Both the position numbers and the translations under genes were made by a program. The notes under the pieces were generated by a model. That model was not told the DNA's origin. It did no database searches and saw only the letters and a program-made list of their open reading frames with translations. This document shows positions 35,111 to 42,764 of a stretch of 49,752 nt of DNA, piece after piece. Positions within the stretch are counted from its first letter, which is position 1, and every line of letters begins with the position of its first letter. The stretch comes from Hominisplanchenecus murintestinalis (GTDB taxonomy: Bacteria; Bacillota; Clostridia; Lachnospirales; Lachnospiraceae), in assembly GCA_004793585.1 (NCBI GenBank), contig SRZB01000026.1, positions 1-49,752 on the forward strand, written 5' to 3'.

Positions 35111-35551
35111 ACTTGTGAGAAATTACAGTTTATCGACTCTGTCTTTATGTAAACACAGGCAGGACAAGCACACCGAATAAAAAAACGATGTTTCGGTGAG
35201 CTGATTTGTCATGTTTTGAAATCTTTCCGACTTCGCTTTTTTGAAGTTCGGAGGGATTTTTTTGCCTGTAAGCAGCGACTTCTACTTACATATACCATAT
35301 AAAGTATGGACGGATAACCCGTTAAAAAGAATCCTTGTCAACACAAGGGGGTTTTGCACCAAACAAGTAGAAGTAAAATCTCTATATATCAGAACTAAAA
35401 TATCTATAAACCGTAAAGGTCTAAAAGCCTTTGCGGTTTTTCTTTTGTCGATTTTTGCAGGAATACGCTATAAGGCGGTTTCTGGCATTGGATGCCGTTC
35501 TCCACCTCTCAATCTGGATTTTCAAAAAAATTCAGATTGGAGGTAGAAAGA
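35111..35551 (+). promoter_or_regulatory. Structured leader of the sigma-like gene
   Basis: No gene recognised. Three hairpins occur in order: CACCGAA/TTCGGTG (35171-35198); TCCGACTTC/GAAGTTCGGA followed by seven T (about 35225-35262); and ACCGTAAAGG/CCTTTGCGGT followed by TTTTCTTTT (35409-35447). Two are typical terminators, so expression of the downstream gene probably needs read-through or antitermination. The same order of elements recurs at 45238-45747. Confidence 0.65.
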
Positions 35552-35980
35552 ATGTCATTCAATTATGGCAGAGAAGAAAAGAAATGGAGGCTCTGGAAAG
35601 AAGCCGAGGAAAAGCAGTTGCGGAGTTTGGGTGTCAGCGAGGACACTATCGAGCAGCTCCACACTCACGATTGGGAAGTCTTTAATTCTGACAGGAAGTA
35701 TTACCGCAGGCTAAAAGATGCAGGTACATATCTTGAAGAATTTGCCGAGGATGTGGCACAGCCCGAAGTGGGAACGGTAGAGGATTTTCTCGACAGCATT
35801 GAGAATCAGCAGTTATATCAAGTTTTGATTAAGGTAGACAGGCTTACCCTGCAAATCATTGTGATGAAAATGCAAGGCTATTCTACACATGATATAGCGT
35901 CGTTGCTTGGGATGACAGAGCAGGCAATTTACAAGCGTGTGAACAGGCTCAAAGAAAAAATTAAAAAAAATTTAAAGTAG
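35552..35980 (+). CDS. Tn916 Orf7-like sigma-70 region 4 factor
   Basis: 142 residues; GGAGGTAGAAAGA precedes the ATG. The acidic N-terminal half is coiled; the C-terminal HTH (LTLQIIVMKMQGYSTHDIAS, LLGMTEQAIYKRVNRLKEKI) matches sigma region 4. Orf7-type factors activate ICE genes in Tn916-family elements. Preceded by a two-terminator leader and followed by a strong terminator, indicating its own tightly controlled transcript. Confidence 0.82.
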   Translation: MSFNYGREEKKWRLWKEAEEKQLRSLGVSEDTIEQLHTHDWEVFNSDRKYYRRLKDAGTYLEEFAEDVAQPEVGTVEDFLDSIENQQLYQVLIKVDRLTLQIIVMKMQGYSTHDIASLLGMTEQAIYKRVNRLKEKIKKNLK

Positions 35981-36007
35981 CGTCCAAAAACGGACGTTGC
36001 CGAGGAC

Positions 36008-36050
36008 TATGGGGTGTAAGGCAAAAAAGCCTTTGCCCCATTTTCTTTTG
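36008..36050 (+). terminator. Terminator after the sigma-like gene
   Basis: Nested stems ATGGGG/CCCCAT and AAGGC/GCCTT around AAAAAA, followed by TTTTCTTTT. Confidence 0.8.
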
Positions 36051-36537
36051 TATAACGAAAACGGGATAGCTCTTTGACAACTGAATACTCATTCGTCAAA
36101 CACTTCCTCTTTGTGATTGTGAGAGCATAAGCGTGTGCAGCGGTACGCCATGACATGCCAAAAGGCAACGAGCGGTAAATACCGACTGAAAATATCGGGC
36201 AGCTCCCGATTCCGCCATGACACACAAAGAGAATAATGGTACTCCCGTCTTGAATGTTTATAGCATTAGGCGGCTCTGTCAGACCGACAGTTGGGGTGGA
36301 ACTCCCGTGGCGTCAGTTCGCTGCTGACCGTTTGGCGACTTCCCTTGCGTTTATCGCAATGGCATTTTCGGGGTGTCGAGGACAAATAGAAAATGCTTTC
36401 TATCATAAAGCCAGATGTAGGGCGGTCTATGGAAACAGAGCTTGTTTTATGTTCTCCCGACCTTAAATACTTCCTTGTGTCTGGCTTATACATAGGCAGG
36501 ACATATCTGCCTAAATCCAGACAGGAGGTTATACACT
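36051..36537 (+). other. Gene-free region before the toxin gene
   Basis: No convincing gene. It contains several short inverted repeats (for example GGCAGCTC/GAGCTG-like near 36200, GTCAGACCGAC near 36280), two copies of ACTCCCGT (about 36242 and 36301), and a TTTGACAACTGAATAC stretch near 36075 that could be a promoter. A structured regulatory RNA is possible but unproven. Confidence 0.35.
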
Positions 36538-36921
36538 ATGGATAGAATTATAAAGCGTGGCGACATCTACTACGCAGAGCTTAATCCCGTTATCGGCTCG
36601 GAGCAGGGCGGCACACGACCCGTACTTATCATATCCAACAACACGGGCAATAGGTTCAGCCCGACAGTCATTATTGCCGCCATTACGAGCAGACCAAAAA
36701 AAGGAAAACTGCCGACACATTTTTGTTTGGATGGAATAGCAGGGCTTCCCTCAGATTCCATTATTTTATTTGAACAGATACGCACAATAGATAAAAAGCG
36801 GCTGAAAGAGAGGATGGCACAGCTTGATGAGCGGTGCATGGATGAAATCACATTACCCCTGCTTATCAGCATCGGCGTTAAGAATATGCAGAAAGCAGAC
36901 AGGAGGGCAGAGAATGTTTGA
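36538..36921 (+). CDS. MazF/PemK-family mRNA interferase
   Basis: 127 residues; CAGGAGG RBS. Family pattern: IKRGDIYYAELNPVIGSEQGG, TRPVLIISNN, TVIIAAITSRPKKGKLPTH and ILFEQIRTIDKKRL. Conserved Arg and the SR/T residues of the active site are present. MazF toxins cut mRNA at short motifs. No MazE or RelB-like antitoxin lies upstream; the gene overlaps the start of the first excisionase-like HTH gene by 8 bases, so that protein, or a host antitoxin, may restrain it. Confidence 0.88.
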   Translation: MDRIIKRGDIYYAELNPVIGSEQGGTRPVLIISNNTGNRFSPTVIIAAITSRPKKGKLPTHFCLDGIAGLPSDSIILFEQIRTIDKKRLKERMAQLDERCMDEITLPLLISIGVKNMQKADRRAENV

Positions 36922-37165
36922 GGATAGGATTGCAGCACTAAATAAGGAAGAAACAGAAATTCCACTGCCGTATGAGAAACGGATTTATACGGTGGATGAG
37001 ATACAAGACATTTTGGGCATAGGCAGGAACGCCGCATACAACCTTGTTAAGTCGGGGGTGTTCCACAGCGTCCGCATAGGTGGGAATATCCGCATATCGA
37101 AAAAGAGTTTTGATGAATGGCTTGATAATGAAATGAACTCTTGTCAAGTGTGCGAATCCGTCTGA
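36914..37165 (+). CDS. Excisionase-like HTH protein 1
   Basis: 83 residues, GAGGGCAGAG upstream, overlapping the toxin gene. HTH_17/MerR-like winged helix: YTVDEIQDILGIGRNAAYNL, VKSGVFHSVRIGGNIRISKK, FDEWLDNE. Such small proteins act as Xis or transcription regulators in ICEs. First of a run of four genes carrying five copies of this domain; could also be the toxin's partner. Confidence 0.8.
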   Translation: MFEDRIAALNKEETEIPLPYEKRIYTVDEIQDILGIGRNAAYNLVKSGVFHSVRIGGNIRISKKSFDEWLDNEMNSCQVCESV

Positions 37166-37292
37166 AAAGCTGATTTTGTACGTTTCACATTTGACCCGTG
37201 ATGCAATACTATATAGCCAAGCAGAGATGCTTGGCTATATAGCAGGCTGCAACGGCTGACGAGCCGAATATAAACATCACGGAGGTAAATCA

Positions 37293-37532
37293 ATGTGCAA
37301 AAATAAAACAGTTGGGGGCAGCATAACTTCTCCCCCTCTTACTACATACGAGAAGCGAGTATATACCGTAGACGAGATACGCAGTATCTTAGGCATAAGC
37401 AGGACAGCCGCCTATGATTTGGTAAAACAGGGTTGTTTCCATTGCATCAGAGTAGGCAGGAATTACCGTATATCTAAAGAGAGCTTTGACAGATGGCTTG
37501 GCTTCCAGAGGGAGGTGCAGGATGATGAATAA
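37293..37532 (+). CDS. Excisionase-like HTH protein 2
   Basis: 79 residues; CGGAGGTAAATCA precedes the ATG. HTH: YTVDEIRSILGISRTAAYDL, VKQGCFHCIRVGRNYRISKE, FDRWLGFQ. Highly similar to protein 1, so a duplicate. It follows a 127-base gap with its own hairpin (TATATAGCCAAGC/GCTTGGCTATATA near 37211-37242), hence probably a separate transcript; it overlaps the next gene by 11 bases. Confidence 0.8.
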   Translation: MCKNKTVGGSITSPPLTTYEKRVYTVDEIRSILGISRTAAYDLVKQGCFHCIRVGRNYRISKESFDRWLGFQREVQDDE

Positions 37533-37938
37533 GAAAAGTATGTCCGTTACGGAAATGCGGCTGTTGCTTGGGATTGGGAAAACAGATTCCTACTGGCTTG
37601 TAAAGAAAGGATATTTTGAAACGGTCATTATTGCAGGGAAAATGCGTGTGATAGTGGACAGCTTTGAAAAATGGTATGATAATCAGCTCCATTATAAAAA
37701 GGTTGACGGCACTCCCCCAGGGAAGAACTGGACAGGCATCACATTTTCTATTCGGGAAGTGGCAGAGCTGCTCTGCATTTCTGATAGCAGCGTTTACGAG
37801 CTGTTAAAGAAAAATGTGTTCCGTACCGCACGGGTGGGGCAGGCTACAAGGATTTATAAAGACAGCTTTGAGGAATGGTATCAATCCCAGACCTATTACA
37901 TAAAAGCTGACGTACATAAGGAGGTTATAGACTTATGA
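37522..37938 (+). CDS. Double excisionase-like HTH protein
   Basis: 138 residues, ATG at 37522 or 37525. Two complete HTH domains in one chain: residues 5-55 (MSVTEMRLLLGIGKTDSYWL, VIIAGKMRVIVDSFEKWY) and 75-125 (FSIREVAELLCISDSSVYEL, VFRTARVGQATRIYKDSFEE). A natural tandem fusion could bridge two adjacent sites in the attachment region. Overlaps both neighbours by a few bases, so it is part of a coupled three-gene unit leading to the integrase. Confidence 0.8.
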   Translation: MMNKKSMSVTEMRLLLGIGKTDSYWLVKKGYFETVIIAGKMRVIVDSFEKWYDNQLHYKKVDGTPPGKNWTGITFSIREVAELLCISDSSVYELLKKNVFRTARVGQATRIYKDSFEEWYQSQTYYIKADVHKEVIDL

Positions 37939-38147
37939 AAGAACATATTGCAGGGATGGGCGAGGCTTCAAAGCCCGCCCAGAACAAGAAAAGCTATTCT
38001 GTTGCGGAAATCCAGCAGATACTTGGCATAAGCCGACCTACCGCTTATGCGCTGATAAAAAAAGATTTATTCCAGAGCGTCCGCATGGGCAACGGCATCC
38101 GAATTATAAAGAGCAGCTTTGACGCTTGGCTCGACAGCACAATGTAA
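37935..38147 (+). CDS. Excisionase-like HTH protein 3 (probable Xis)
   Basis: 70 residues; AAGGAGG RBS; ATGA overlap with the preceding gene. HTH: YSVAEIQQILGISRPTAYAL, IKKDLFQSVRMGNGIRIIKS, FDAWLDS. Being directly before the integrase by 14 bases, it is the best candidate for the true excisionase that turns the integrase from insertion to excision. Confidence 0.82.
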   Translation: MKEHIAGMGEASKPAQNKKSYSVAEIQQILGISRPTAYALIKKDLFQSVRMGNGIRIIKSSFDAWLDSTM

Positions 38148-38161
38148 GGGGGTGGATAAGC

Positions 38162-39544
38162 ATGGCATCAATCGTAAAGAGAAAGAACCGTTATTCCGTA
38201 GTCTACACCTATACGGATGAGAACGGTGTAAAAAGACAGAAGTGGGAAACTTTCGCTACAAACGCCGAAGCAAAAAAGCGTAAGGTGCAGGTGGAATTTG
38301 AGCAGGAAACGGGGACATTCATCATCCCTAACGCAAGCACGGTCAGCGACCTGCTTGAAGAATATATGTCCATTTATGGCGTGAACACTTGGGCAATGTC
38401 AACCTATGAAGCGCGGCGGAGCTTGATTTTCAACTATATCAACCCACTTATCGGGGACATGAAACTGGAAGATGTTACGCCGAGGACGATGGATAAATAT
38501 TACCAGAGCTTATTGACGGTCAAGGCAAAGGTCGTAAACAACCGCAAGCCGACCCATGAATATCTCACCGCCCACACGGTAAGGGAAATCCACAAGCTGC
38601 TCCGCAACGCTTTCAATCAAGGCGTAAAGTGGGAGCTGATGTCAAGGAATCCCGTACAAAACGCCACTCTCCCGAAAGAAGAACACAAGGAGCGTGACAT
38701 CTGGACAGTCGAAACCTTATTTAAGGCATTGGAGGTCTGCGATGACGATAATCTGTCATTGGCGTTAAACCTTGCTTTTTCCTGTTCCCTGCGTATGGGT
38801 GAGATGCTCGGTCTGACTTGGGACTGCATTGATATTTCCGAACGGAGCATCAAGAATGATTGTGCTTATATCTTTGTGAATAAGGAGCTGCAACGTGTCA
38901 ACCGCAATGCTCTGGAACAGTTAGGCGAAAAGGGCGTAATGTTCAAGTTCCCGCCTGCGGTGGCAAGCACTCATACCGCTCTGGTACTGAAAGAGCCAAA
39001 GACAAAGACCAGCATCCGAAAGATTTTCCTGCCTAAGACGGTTGCGGAAATGCTTGTGCAAAAGCATAAGGACATAGAAAACCTCAAAGAGCTGTTCGGG
39101 GAGGAATATATGGACTTCAACCTTGTATTTGCTTCTTCATGCGGCAGACCCATTGAGGGGCAGGTTATCAATCGGGCATTGGCAAAACTCATTAAGGATA
39201 ATGATTTGCCGCCAGTCGTTTTTCACAGCTTCCGCCATTCAAGCATCACTTATAAGCTGAAGCTCAATGGCGGCGACATGAAATCCGTGCAGGGTGATTC
39301 TGGACACGCACAGGTCAAGATGGTAGCAGATGTGTACTCGCATATCATAGACGATGACAGACGGATAAATGCACAGAGGTTTGAAGAACAGTTTTATCAA
39401 AGCAAAGCTGCTTCCGCTGCGGAGGAAGTGCAGGAAGAAACAAAGACTGAAACGGCATCGCAGACAGACCAAGAAATGCTTCTAAAGCTGCTTGCCAATC
39501 CAGAGATGGCGGCGTTGCTGAAATCACTTGCAAAAAATTTATAA
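38162..39544 (+). CDS. ICE tyrosine integrase
   Basis: 460 residues; AAGGGGGTGG RBS. N-terminal AP2-like arm-binding domain (KRKNRYSVVYTYTDENGVKR), core-binding domain (about 60-165), catalytic domain with Arg in CSLRMGEMLGL, HSFRHSS, SGHAQVKM and Tyr in DVYSHII. C-terminal acidic tail (about 410-460). Integrase located near the right end, 3 kb before a tRNA-Arg 3' half, fits tRNA-specific integration. Confidence 0.9.
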   Translation: MASIVKRKNRYSVVYTYTDENGVKRQKWETFATNAEAKKRKVQVEFEQETGTFIIPNASTVSDLLEEYMSIYGVNTWAMSTYEARRSLIFNYINPLIGDMKLEDVTPRTMDKYYQSLLTVKAKVVNNRKPTHEYLTAHTVREIHKLLRNAFNQGVKWELMSRNPVQNATLPKEEHKERDIWTVETLFKALEVCDDDNLSLALNLAFSCSLRMGEMLGLTWDCIDISERSIKNDCAYIFVNKELQRVNRNALEQLGEKGVMFKFPPAVASTHTALVLKEPKTKTSIRKIFLPKTVAEMLVQKHKDIENLKELFGEEYMDFNLVFASSCGRPIEGQVINRALAKLIKDNDLPPVVFHSFRHSSITYKLKLNGGDMKSVQGDSGHAQVKMVADVYSHIIDDDRRINAQRFEEQFYQSKAASAAEEVQEETKTETASQTDQEMLLKLLANPEMAALLKSLAKNL

Positions 39545-39551
39545 GGCTTAG

Positions 39552-39581
39552 AAAGGCAATCTTTTTATAGGTTGCCTTTTA
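39552..39581 (+). terminator. Terminator after the integrase
   Basis: AAAGGCAA and TTGCCTTT stem with loop TCTTTTTATAGG, followed by TTATT. Confidence 0.75.
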
Positions 39582-39783
39582 TTGATTGGTTTTTCAGCGA
39601 ATTAAATTGAAGTGATAAGTCTTTTTCTTTAGACAAGAGGTTACAAATACCAATCTTTCTGGTAAGTTTTTTCTAACCCTTTTTTACTGGCGAAAGCAGT
39701 TATGTCCCTTGCATTTATGGAAAAATTTGTTGATATATGTTACACTAAGATTGAAATTAATTAGAATCCGATGGAGGAACATA

Positions 39784-41067
39784 ATGCAAAAAGGGGCTAG
39801 AAAATGGATTGAATACTACTGGAATTATGTAAATTCTGATAAATATAAAGAAGAAAAAATAAAACGAAAGGCAGAATATGAGAAAGCGACACATGATTCT
39901 GACAAAGAGGAAAACATTCAGGAAGAAGAACAGGCGGATTATTATGAAGATTCTATAGTAACCCATTTATCCATTTGTGATGTATTGTCCAATGATGGCG
40001 TTACAAAGGTATTAAAGAAACTTTATTCCTTACCGAAAAAGAAGTTTAAAGTTCATAATCATTATAAAAAGCCTTCTATATTCCATAAATATGACTATGT
40101 TCATCTTCAATATTCTGAATCGGGGTATGGATGTTTTGCAGAGATTGAATTATTAGAGGATAAATATATAAAAAGTATTAAGGCGATTTGGGCGCAGATT
40201 AACAGTTATTTTGCACTGATTGAATATTGCTTTACATTTAAAAAGCCTTTAGACGAAGATAGTTATAATCAATTTGTATATGATAATATTAGGAATCTTA
40301 CTTCCAAAGATTATATAATATGGCATCGCATAAGTAAAGAAGAAGGCAAACGCAAAGACGATATGGACTACGGATTGGCGGAACAGATGACAGAAGAAAG
40401 TTTTCCTCTAATTTGTCAACATTATATTACAAGCTTTTTATATAGTGAACAGGGGAAAAATAATCCGCTGATTAATATGGAATATAGGATAAGGAAAGCT
40501 CCGATAGATATTGATAGACTATATCTCAAAGGAATTGTAATAGCCTATTATAATAAAAAATCGAACTATGTTATTTGTTCCGATTATGACAAGCCCAATT
40601 ACTGTATGCTTACAGGAAACAACCGTTTTCCACAGTTTAATATATGTGAGTATATTGCAACCTATAGAAATGAGTTTTTTTATTGTTTCTTCGGATATAG
40701 AGAATTGAAACTTTTTGAAAGAGAATTTTCAAAATTTTCGACAGGGAGAAAAAGCATTGCTTATAACAGGGAATTTAAAAAGCTGCTTAATAAACTACAA
40801 AGTGTTTCAGAGGTAGAAAGCAGAAAAGAAAAAGACATCTATACAGCGTTTAATGAAGCATGGGATTTTTATAGTTTTGGAAAAAAGCAGGACTTGAAAA
40901 AGTATCATGAGAACGATATAGCCAAGTATAAGAAAATTTATGAAAATAATTTTTCCTATCTAAAAGTATTGTCTGAAATAAATTATACGAAAAATAATCA
41001 GAGGCTTATGATACTTACCGTTATCATTTCGATTGTAGCGATATTCATTAGTATTTTGACCGCATAA
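39784..41067 (+). CDS. Unknown 427-aa tail-anchored protein
   Basis: Not recognised. ATG 39784 follows GGAGGAACATA. Residues 1-60 are strongly charged (KKEENIQEEEQADYYEDS-type acidic stretch). The body is aromatic and lysine-rich, with many Tyr/Phe. The last 20 residues (LMILTVIISIVAIFISILTA) form one C-terminal membrane anchor, leaving the bulk in the cytoplasm. The gene is AT-rich (about 33% GC) against about 48% for the integrase beside it. Its place between integrase and attachment site is where ICEs carry defence or adaptive cargo, but no defence motif (TIR, HEPN, nuclease, NTPase) is visible. Confidence 0.7.
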   Translation: MQKGARKWIEYYWNYVNSDKYKEEKIKRKAEYEKATHDSDKEENIQEEEQADYYEDSIVTHLSICDVLSNDGVTKVLKKLYSLPKKKFKVHNHYKKPSIFHKYDYVHLQYSESGYGCFAEIELLEDKYIKSIKAIWAQINSYFALIEYCFTFKKPLDEDSYNQFVYDNIRNLTSKDYIIWHRISKEEGKRKDDMDYGLAEQMTEESFPLICQHYITSFLYSEQGKNNPLINMEYRIRKAPIDIDRLYLKGIVIAYYNKKSNYVICSDYDKPNYCMLTGNNRFPQFNICEYIATYRNEFFYCFFGYRELKLFEREFSKFSTGRKSIAYNREFKKLLNKLQSVSEVESRKEKDIYTAFNEAWDFYSFGKKQDLKKYHENDIAKYKKIYENNFSYLKVLSEINYTKNNQRLMILTVIISIVAIFISILTA

Positions 41068-41155
41068 AAATACAGGAAAGATGAGATTATAGCTATTCCC
41101 ATAGAAAAACGTGTGATATACTGTAAAAGTAAACAATAAGCGTACATAAAACGTG

Positions 41156-41269
41156 GTATTCCGATTTGGAATTTCAAGTTTAAGGATATATGAAGCAGCA
41201 GAACTTGAAGTCGCAAATTGTGATTTCAAGTTACTCATAGTTTTGAAGTTCCAATCTGGCATTTCAAAA
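41156..41269. repeat. Three palindromes upstream of the ORF6N gene
   Basis: P1 at about 41158-41173 (ATTCC...GGAAT with TTTCAAG). P2 at 41202-41232: AACTTGAAGTCGCAA, one base, TTGTGATTTCAAGTT, with arms matching 13 of 15 and both mismatches G-T wobble pairs. P3 at 41241-41269: TTTTGAAGTTCCAA, one base, CTGGCATTTCAAAA. All share TTGAARTxxCAA half-sites and end 18 bases before the gene. Confidence 0.75.
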
Positions 41270-41286
41270 TAGAAAGGGCGATAAAG

Positions 41287-42252
41287 ATGGCTGATACAGA
41301 ACAAACAGCTCTGACAAAGGCAAATAATGATACCCAAGAAATAAGCATTGAATCAGCAGAGTCCGATATAAAAAGCATGATATATGTTATCCGTAACCAG
41401 CAGGTTATGATAGACAGTGATTTAGCGATGCTGTATCAAGTAGAAACGAGAGTATTAAATCAGGCAGTAAAGCGTAACATTTCAAGATTTCCAGAAAGAT
41501 TCCGATTTCAACTGACGAAAGAGGAATATGAAAACTTGAAATCACAATTTGTGATTTCAAGTTTGGAGGATGATAATGGATATGGCGGACGTAGGAAATT
41601 GCCATTTGTATTCACAGAACAAGGGATTGCAATGCTTTCTGCTGTTTTGCGTAGTGATGTTGCTATCCGAGTAAGCATTAGGATTATGGACACTTTTGTG
41701 GAGATGCGGAAGTATATGGCAAATACCTCTTTGCTGTATGAGCGGTTAAATGCAATGGAGGTTCGCCAGATAAATTACCAAGCGGAAACAGATGAGCGTT
41801 TTGAGAGAGTTTTTGAGTACATATCCGAGCATGAGGAATCCAGTCAAAAGGTATTTTTTGACGGACAGATTTACGATGCGTTCAGTCTGATAGTAAATCT
41901 AATTCAAAAAGCAGAGAAAGAAATCACTCTGATAGACGGATATGTGGATGTTGGGACATTGAATTTGCTTTCAAAGAAAAAGTCTGATGTTGCAGTAACT
42001 ATTTATACACAGAAACAGACGAAGCTAACGAAAGCCGATGTTAAGTATTTCAATGCACAGTACCCGACATTGAAGATAAAATATACCAAAGTATTCCATG
42101 ACAGATTTTTGATTCTTGACCGAACAATAGCCTATCATGTAGGAGCGTCTTTGAAAGATGCGGGAAAAAAGTGTTTTGGAATCAATCTAATTCAAGATGC
42201 AGGCATCATCAAAGACATCCTGCAAAGGTTGGAACTGGAAACGGAGAAATAA
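41287..42252 (+). CDS. ORF6N-domain protein
   Basis: 321 residues; GAAAGGGCG precedes the ATG. The ORF6N/KilA-N-like DNA-binding domain spans about residues 28-120 (IYVIRNQQVMIDSDLAMLYQ, FPERFRFQLTKEEYENLKSQ, LPFVFTEQGIAML). A coiled linker follows (about 150-190). The C-terminal alpha/beta domain has FHDRFLILDR and YHVGASLKDAGKK, reminiscent of half of a phospholipase-D-like active site. ORF6N proteins occur in phages and mobile elements as antirepressor-like regulators. Codons for LKSQFVISSL lie in a perfect 33-nt palindrome related to those in the flanks. Confidence 0.85.
   Translation: MADTEQTALTKANNDTQEISIESAESDIKSMIYVIRNQQVMIDSDLAMLYQVETRVLNQAVKRNISRFPERFRFQLTKEEYENLKSQFVISSLEDDNGYGGRRKLPFVFTEQGIAMLSAVLRSDVAIRVSIRIMDTFVEMRKYMANTSLLYERLNAMEVRQINYQAETDERFERVFEYISEHEESSQKVFFDGQIYDAFSLIVNLIQKAEKEITLIDGYVDVGTLNLLSKKKSDVAVTIYTQKQTKLTKADVKYFNAQYPTLKIKYTKVFHDRFLILDRTIAYHVGASLKDAGKKCFGINLIQDAGIIKDILQRLELETEK
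41532..41564. repeat. Perfect palindrome inside the ORF6N gene
   Basis: 16-base arms (AAACTTGAAATCACAA and its exact reverse complement) around one T, within the recognition part of the ORF6N domain. Same core as P2 upstream. Confidence 0.9.
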
Positions 42253-42263
42253 GAAGTTCTTTG

Positions 42264-42282
42264 AGGTCACAATTTGTGACCT
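42264..42282. repeat. Palindrome downstream of the ORF6N gene, copy A
   Basis: AGGTCACAA, T, TTGTGACCT, flanked by CTTTG and TAGAAAAAA; the CACAATTTGTG core equals that of the in-gene palindrome. Confidence 0.9.
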
Positions 42283-42316
42283 TAGAAAAAAGCAAAGAGG
42301 AATGATAAACTCTTTG

Positions 42317-42335
42317 AGGTCGCAATTTGCGACCT
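42317..42335. repeat. Palindrome downstream of the ORF6N gene, copy B
   Basis: AGGTCGCAA, T, TTGCGACCT with the same CTTTG and TAGAAAAAA flanks as copy A, 53 bases apart. Two compensating changes (A to G and T to C) keep the pairing intact. Confidence 0.9.
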
Positions 42336-42589
42336 TAGAAAAAATGCAAACAGCTTAAACTATTCTGGGATTAGTTGTGAAATGCAGGTATCAATCGGGA
42401 AAGGCTTTACAGTGTAACATTTCCCTAAATTCAAACCCCTTGCTAATCGCCTGCTAAAAGGAGCATCTAAAACGCCTTAAAATCAGCAGTCACAGGTCGG
42501 TACGAGATAACATTTGAATCCGTGACAAGCAAGGAAATAAAGGGATTAGATAACACTAAGAGGGAGCTGCCTACTAGCAAATGGTTCTA

Positions 42590-42631
42590 CTCCTAAGCGG
42601 TAGGCCGGAGGTTCAAATCCTCTTAGCGACG
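42590..42631 (+). other. tRNA-Arg(CCT) 3' half, probable attR
   Basis: CTCCTAA is a canonical anticodon loop (T33, CCT, A37). It is followed by GCGGT (3' anticodon stem), AGGCC (variable loop), GGAGG-TTCAAAT-CCTCT (T arm), TAGCGAC (acceptor 3' strand) and G. The matching 5' half is missing: upstream TTCTA cannot pair with GCGGT. So the tRNA is replaced up to the anticodon loop, as expected when a tyrosine integrase crosses over there. Confidence 0.72.
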
Positions 42632-42641
42632 CTGAAAACAT

Positions 42642-42680
42642 CGCCGAAAACATTGATTTTTCAAGGTTTTCGGCGTTTCT
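42642..42680 (+). terminator. Terminator of the tRNA-Arg remnant
   Basis: CGCCGAAAAC and GTTTTCGGCG form a perfect 10-bp stem (42642-42651, 42666-42675), followed by TTTCTCATTTT. Confidence 0.78.
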
Positions 42681-42716
42681 CATTTTCCAAATAAATTTGA
42701 ACTCGTAGCAATGTGC

Positions 42717-42764
42717 GATTAGCAGGAGCGATTTTTGCTAATCAAAATGGCTCTCCTGCTAATC
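42717..42764. repeat. 12-bp inverted repeat with GCTAATC motifs
   Basis: GATTAGCAGGAG (42717-42728) and CTCCTGCTAATC (42753-42764) are perfect inverted copies; TTGCTAATC also lies between them and at 42440-42448 upstream of the att site, and GCTAATT at about 42791. Possible protein-binding or recombination motifs. Otherwise 42676-42945 shows no gene. Confidence 0.5.

Noticed and set aside
41287-42252. ORF6N protein as a phospholipase-D nuclease
   Set aside because: Only a single HDRF-like and a GASLKD-like segment are visible, no full HxKxxxxD pair, so nuclease activity is not claimed.
42264-42335. CRISPR-like repeats (two copies with equal flanks)
   Set aside because: Only two tandem copies, palindromic along their whole length, and no cas genes; they belong to the ORF6N palindrome family.
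42550-42631. Complete tRNA gene
   Set aside because: The 5' half cannot form an anticodon stem or acceptor stem with the good 3' half, so it is only a tRNA remnant.
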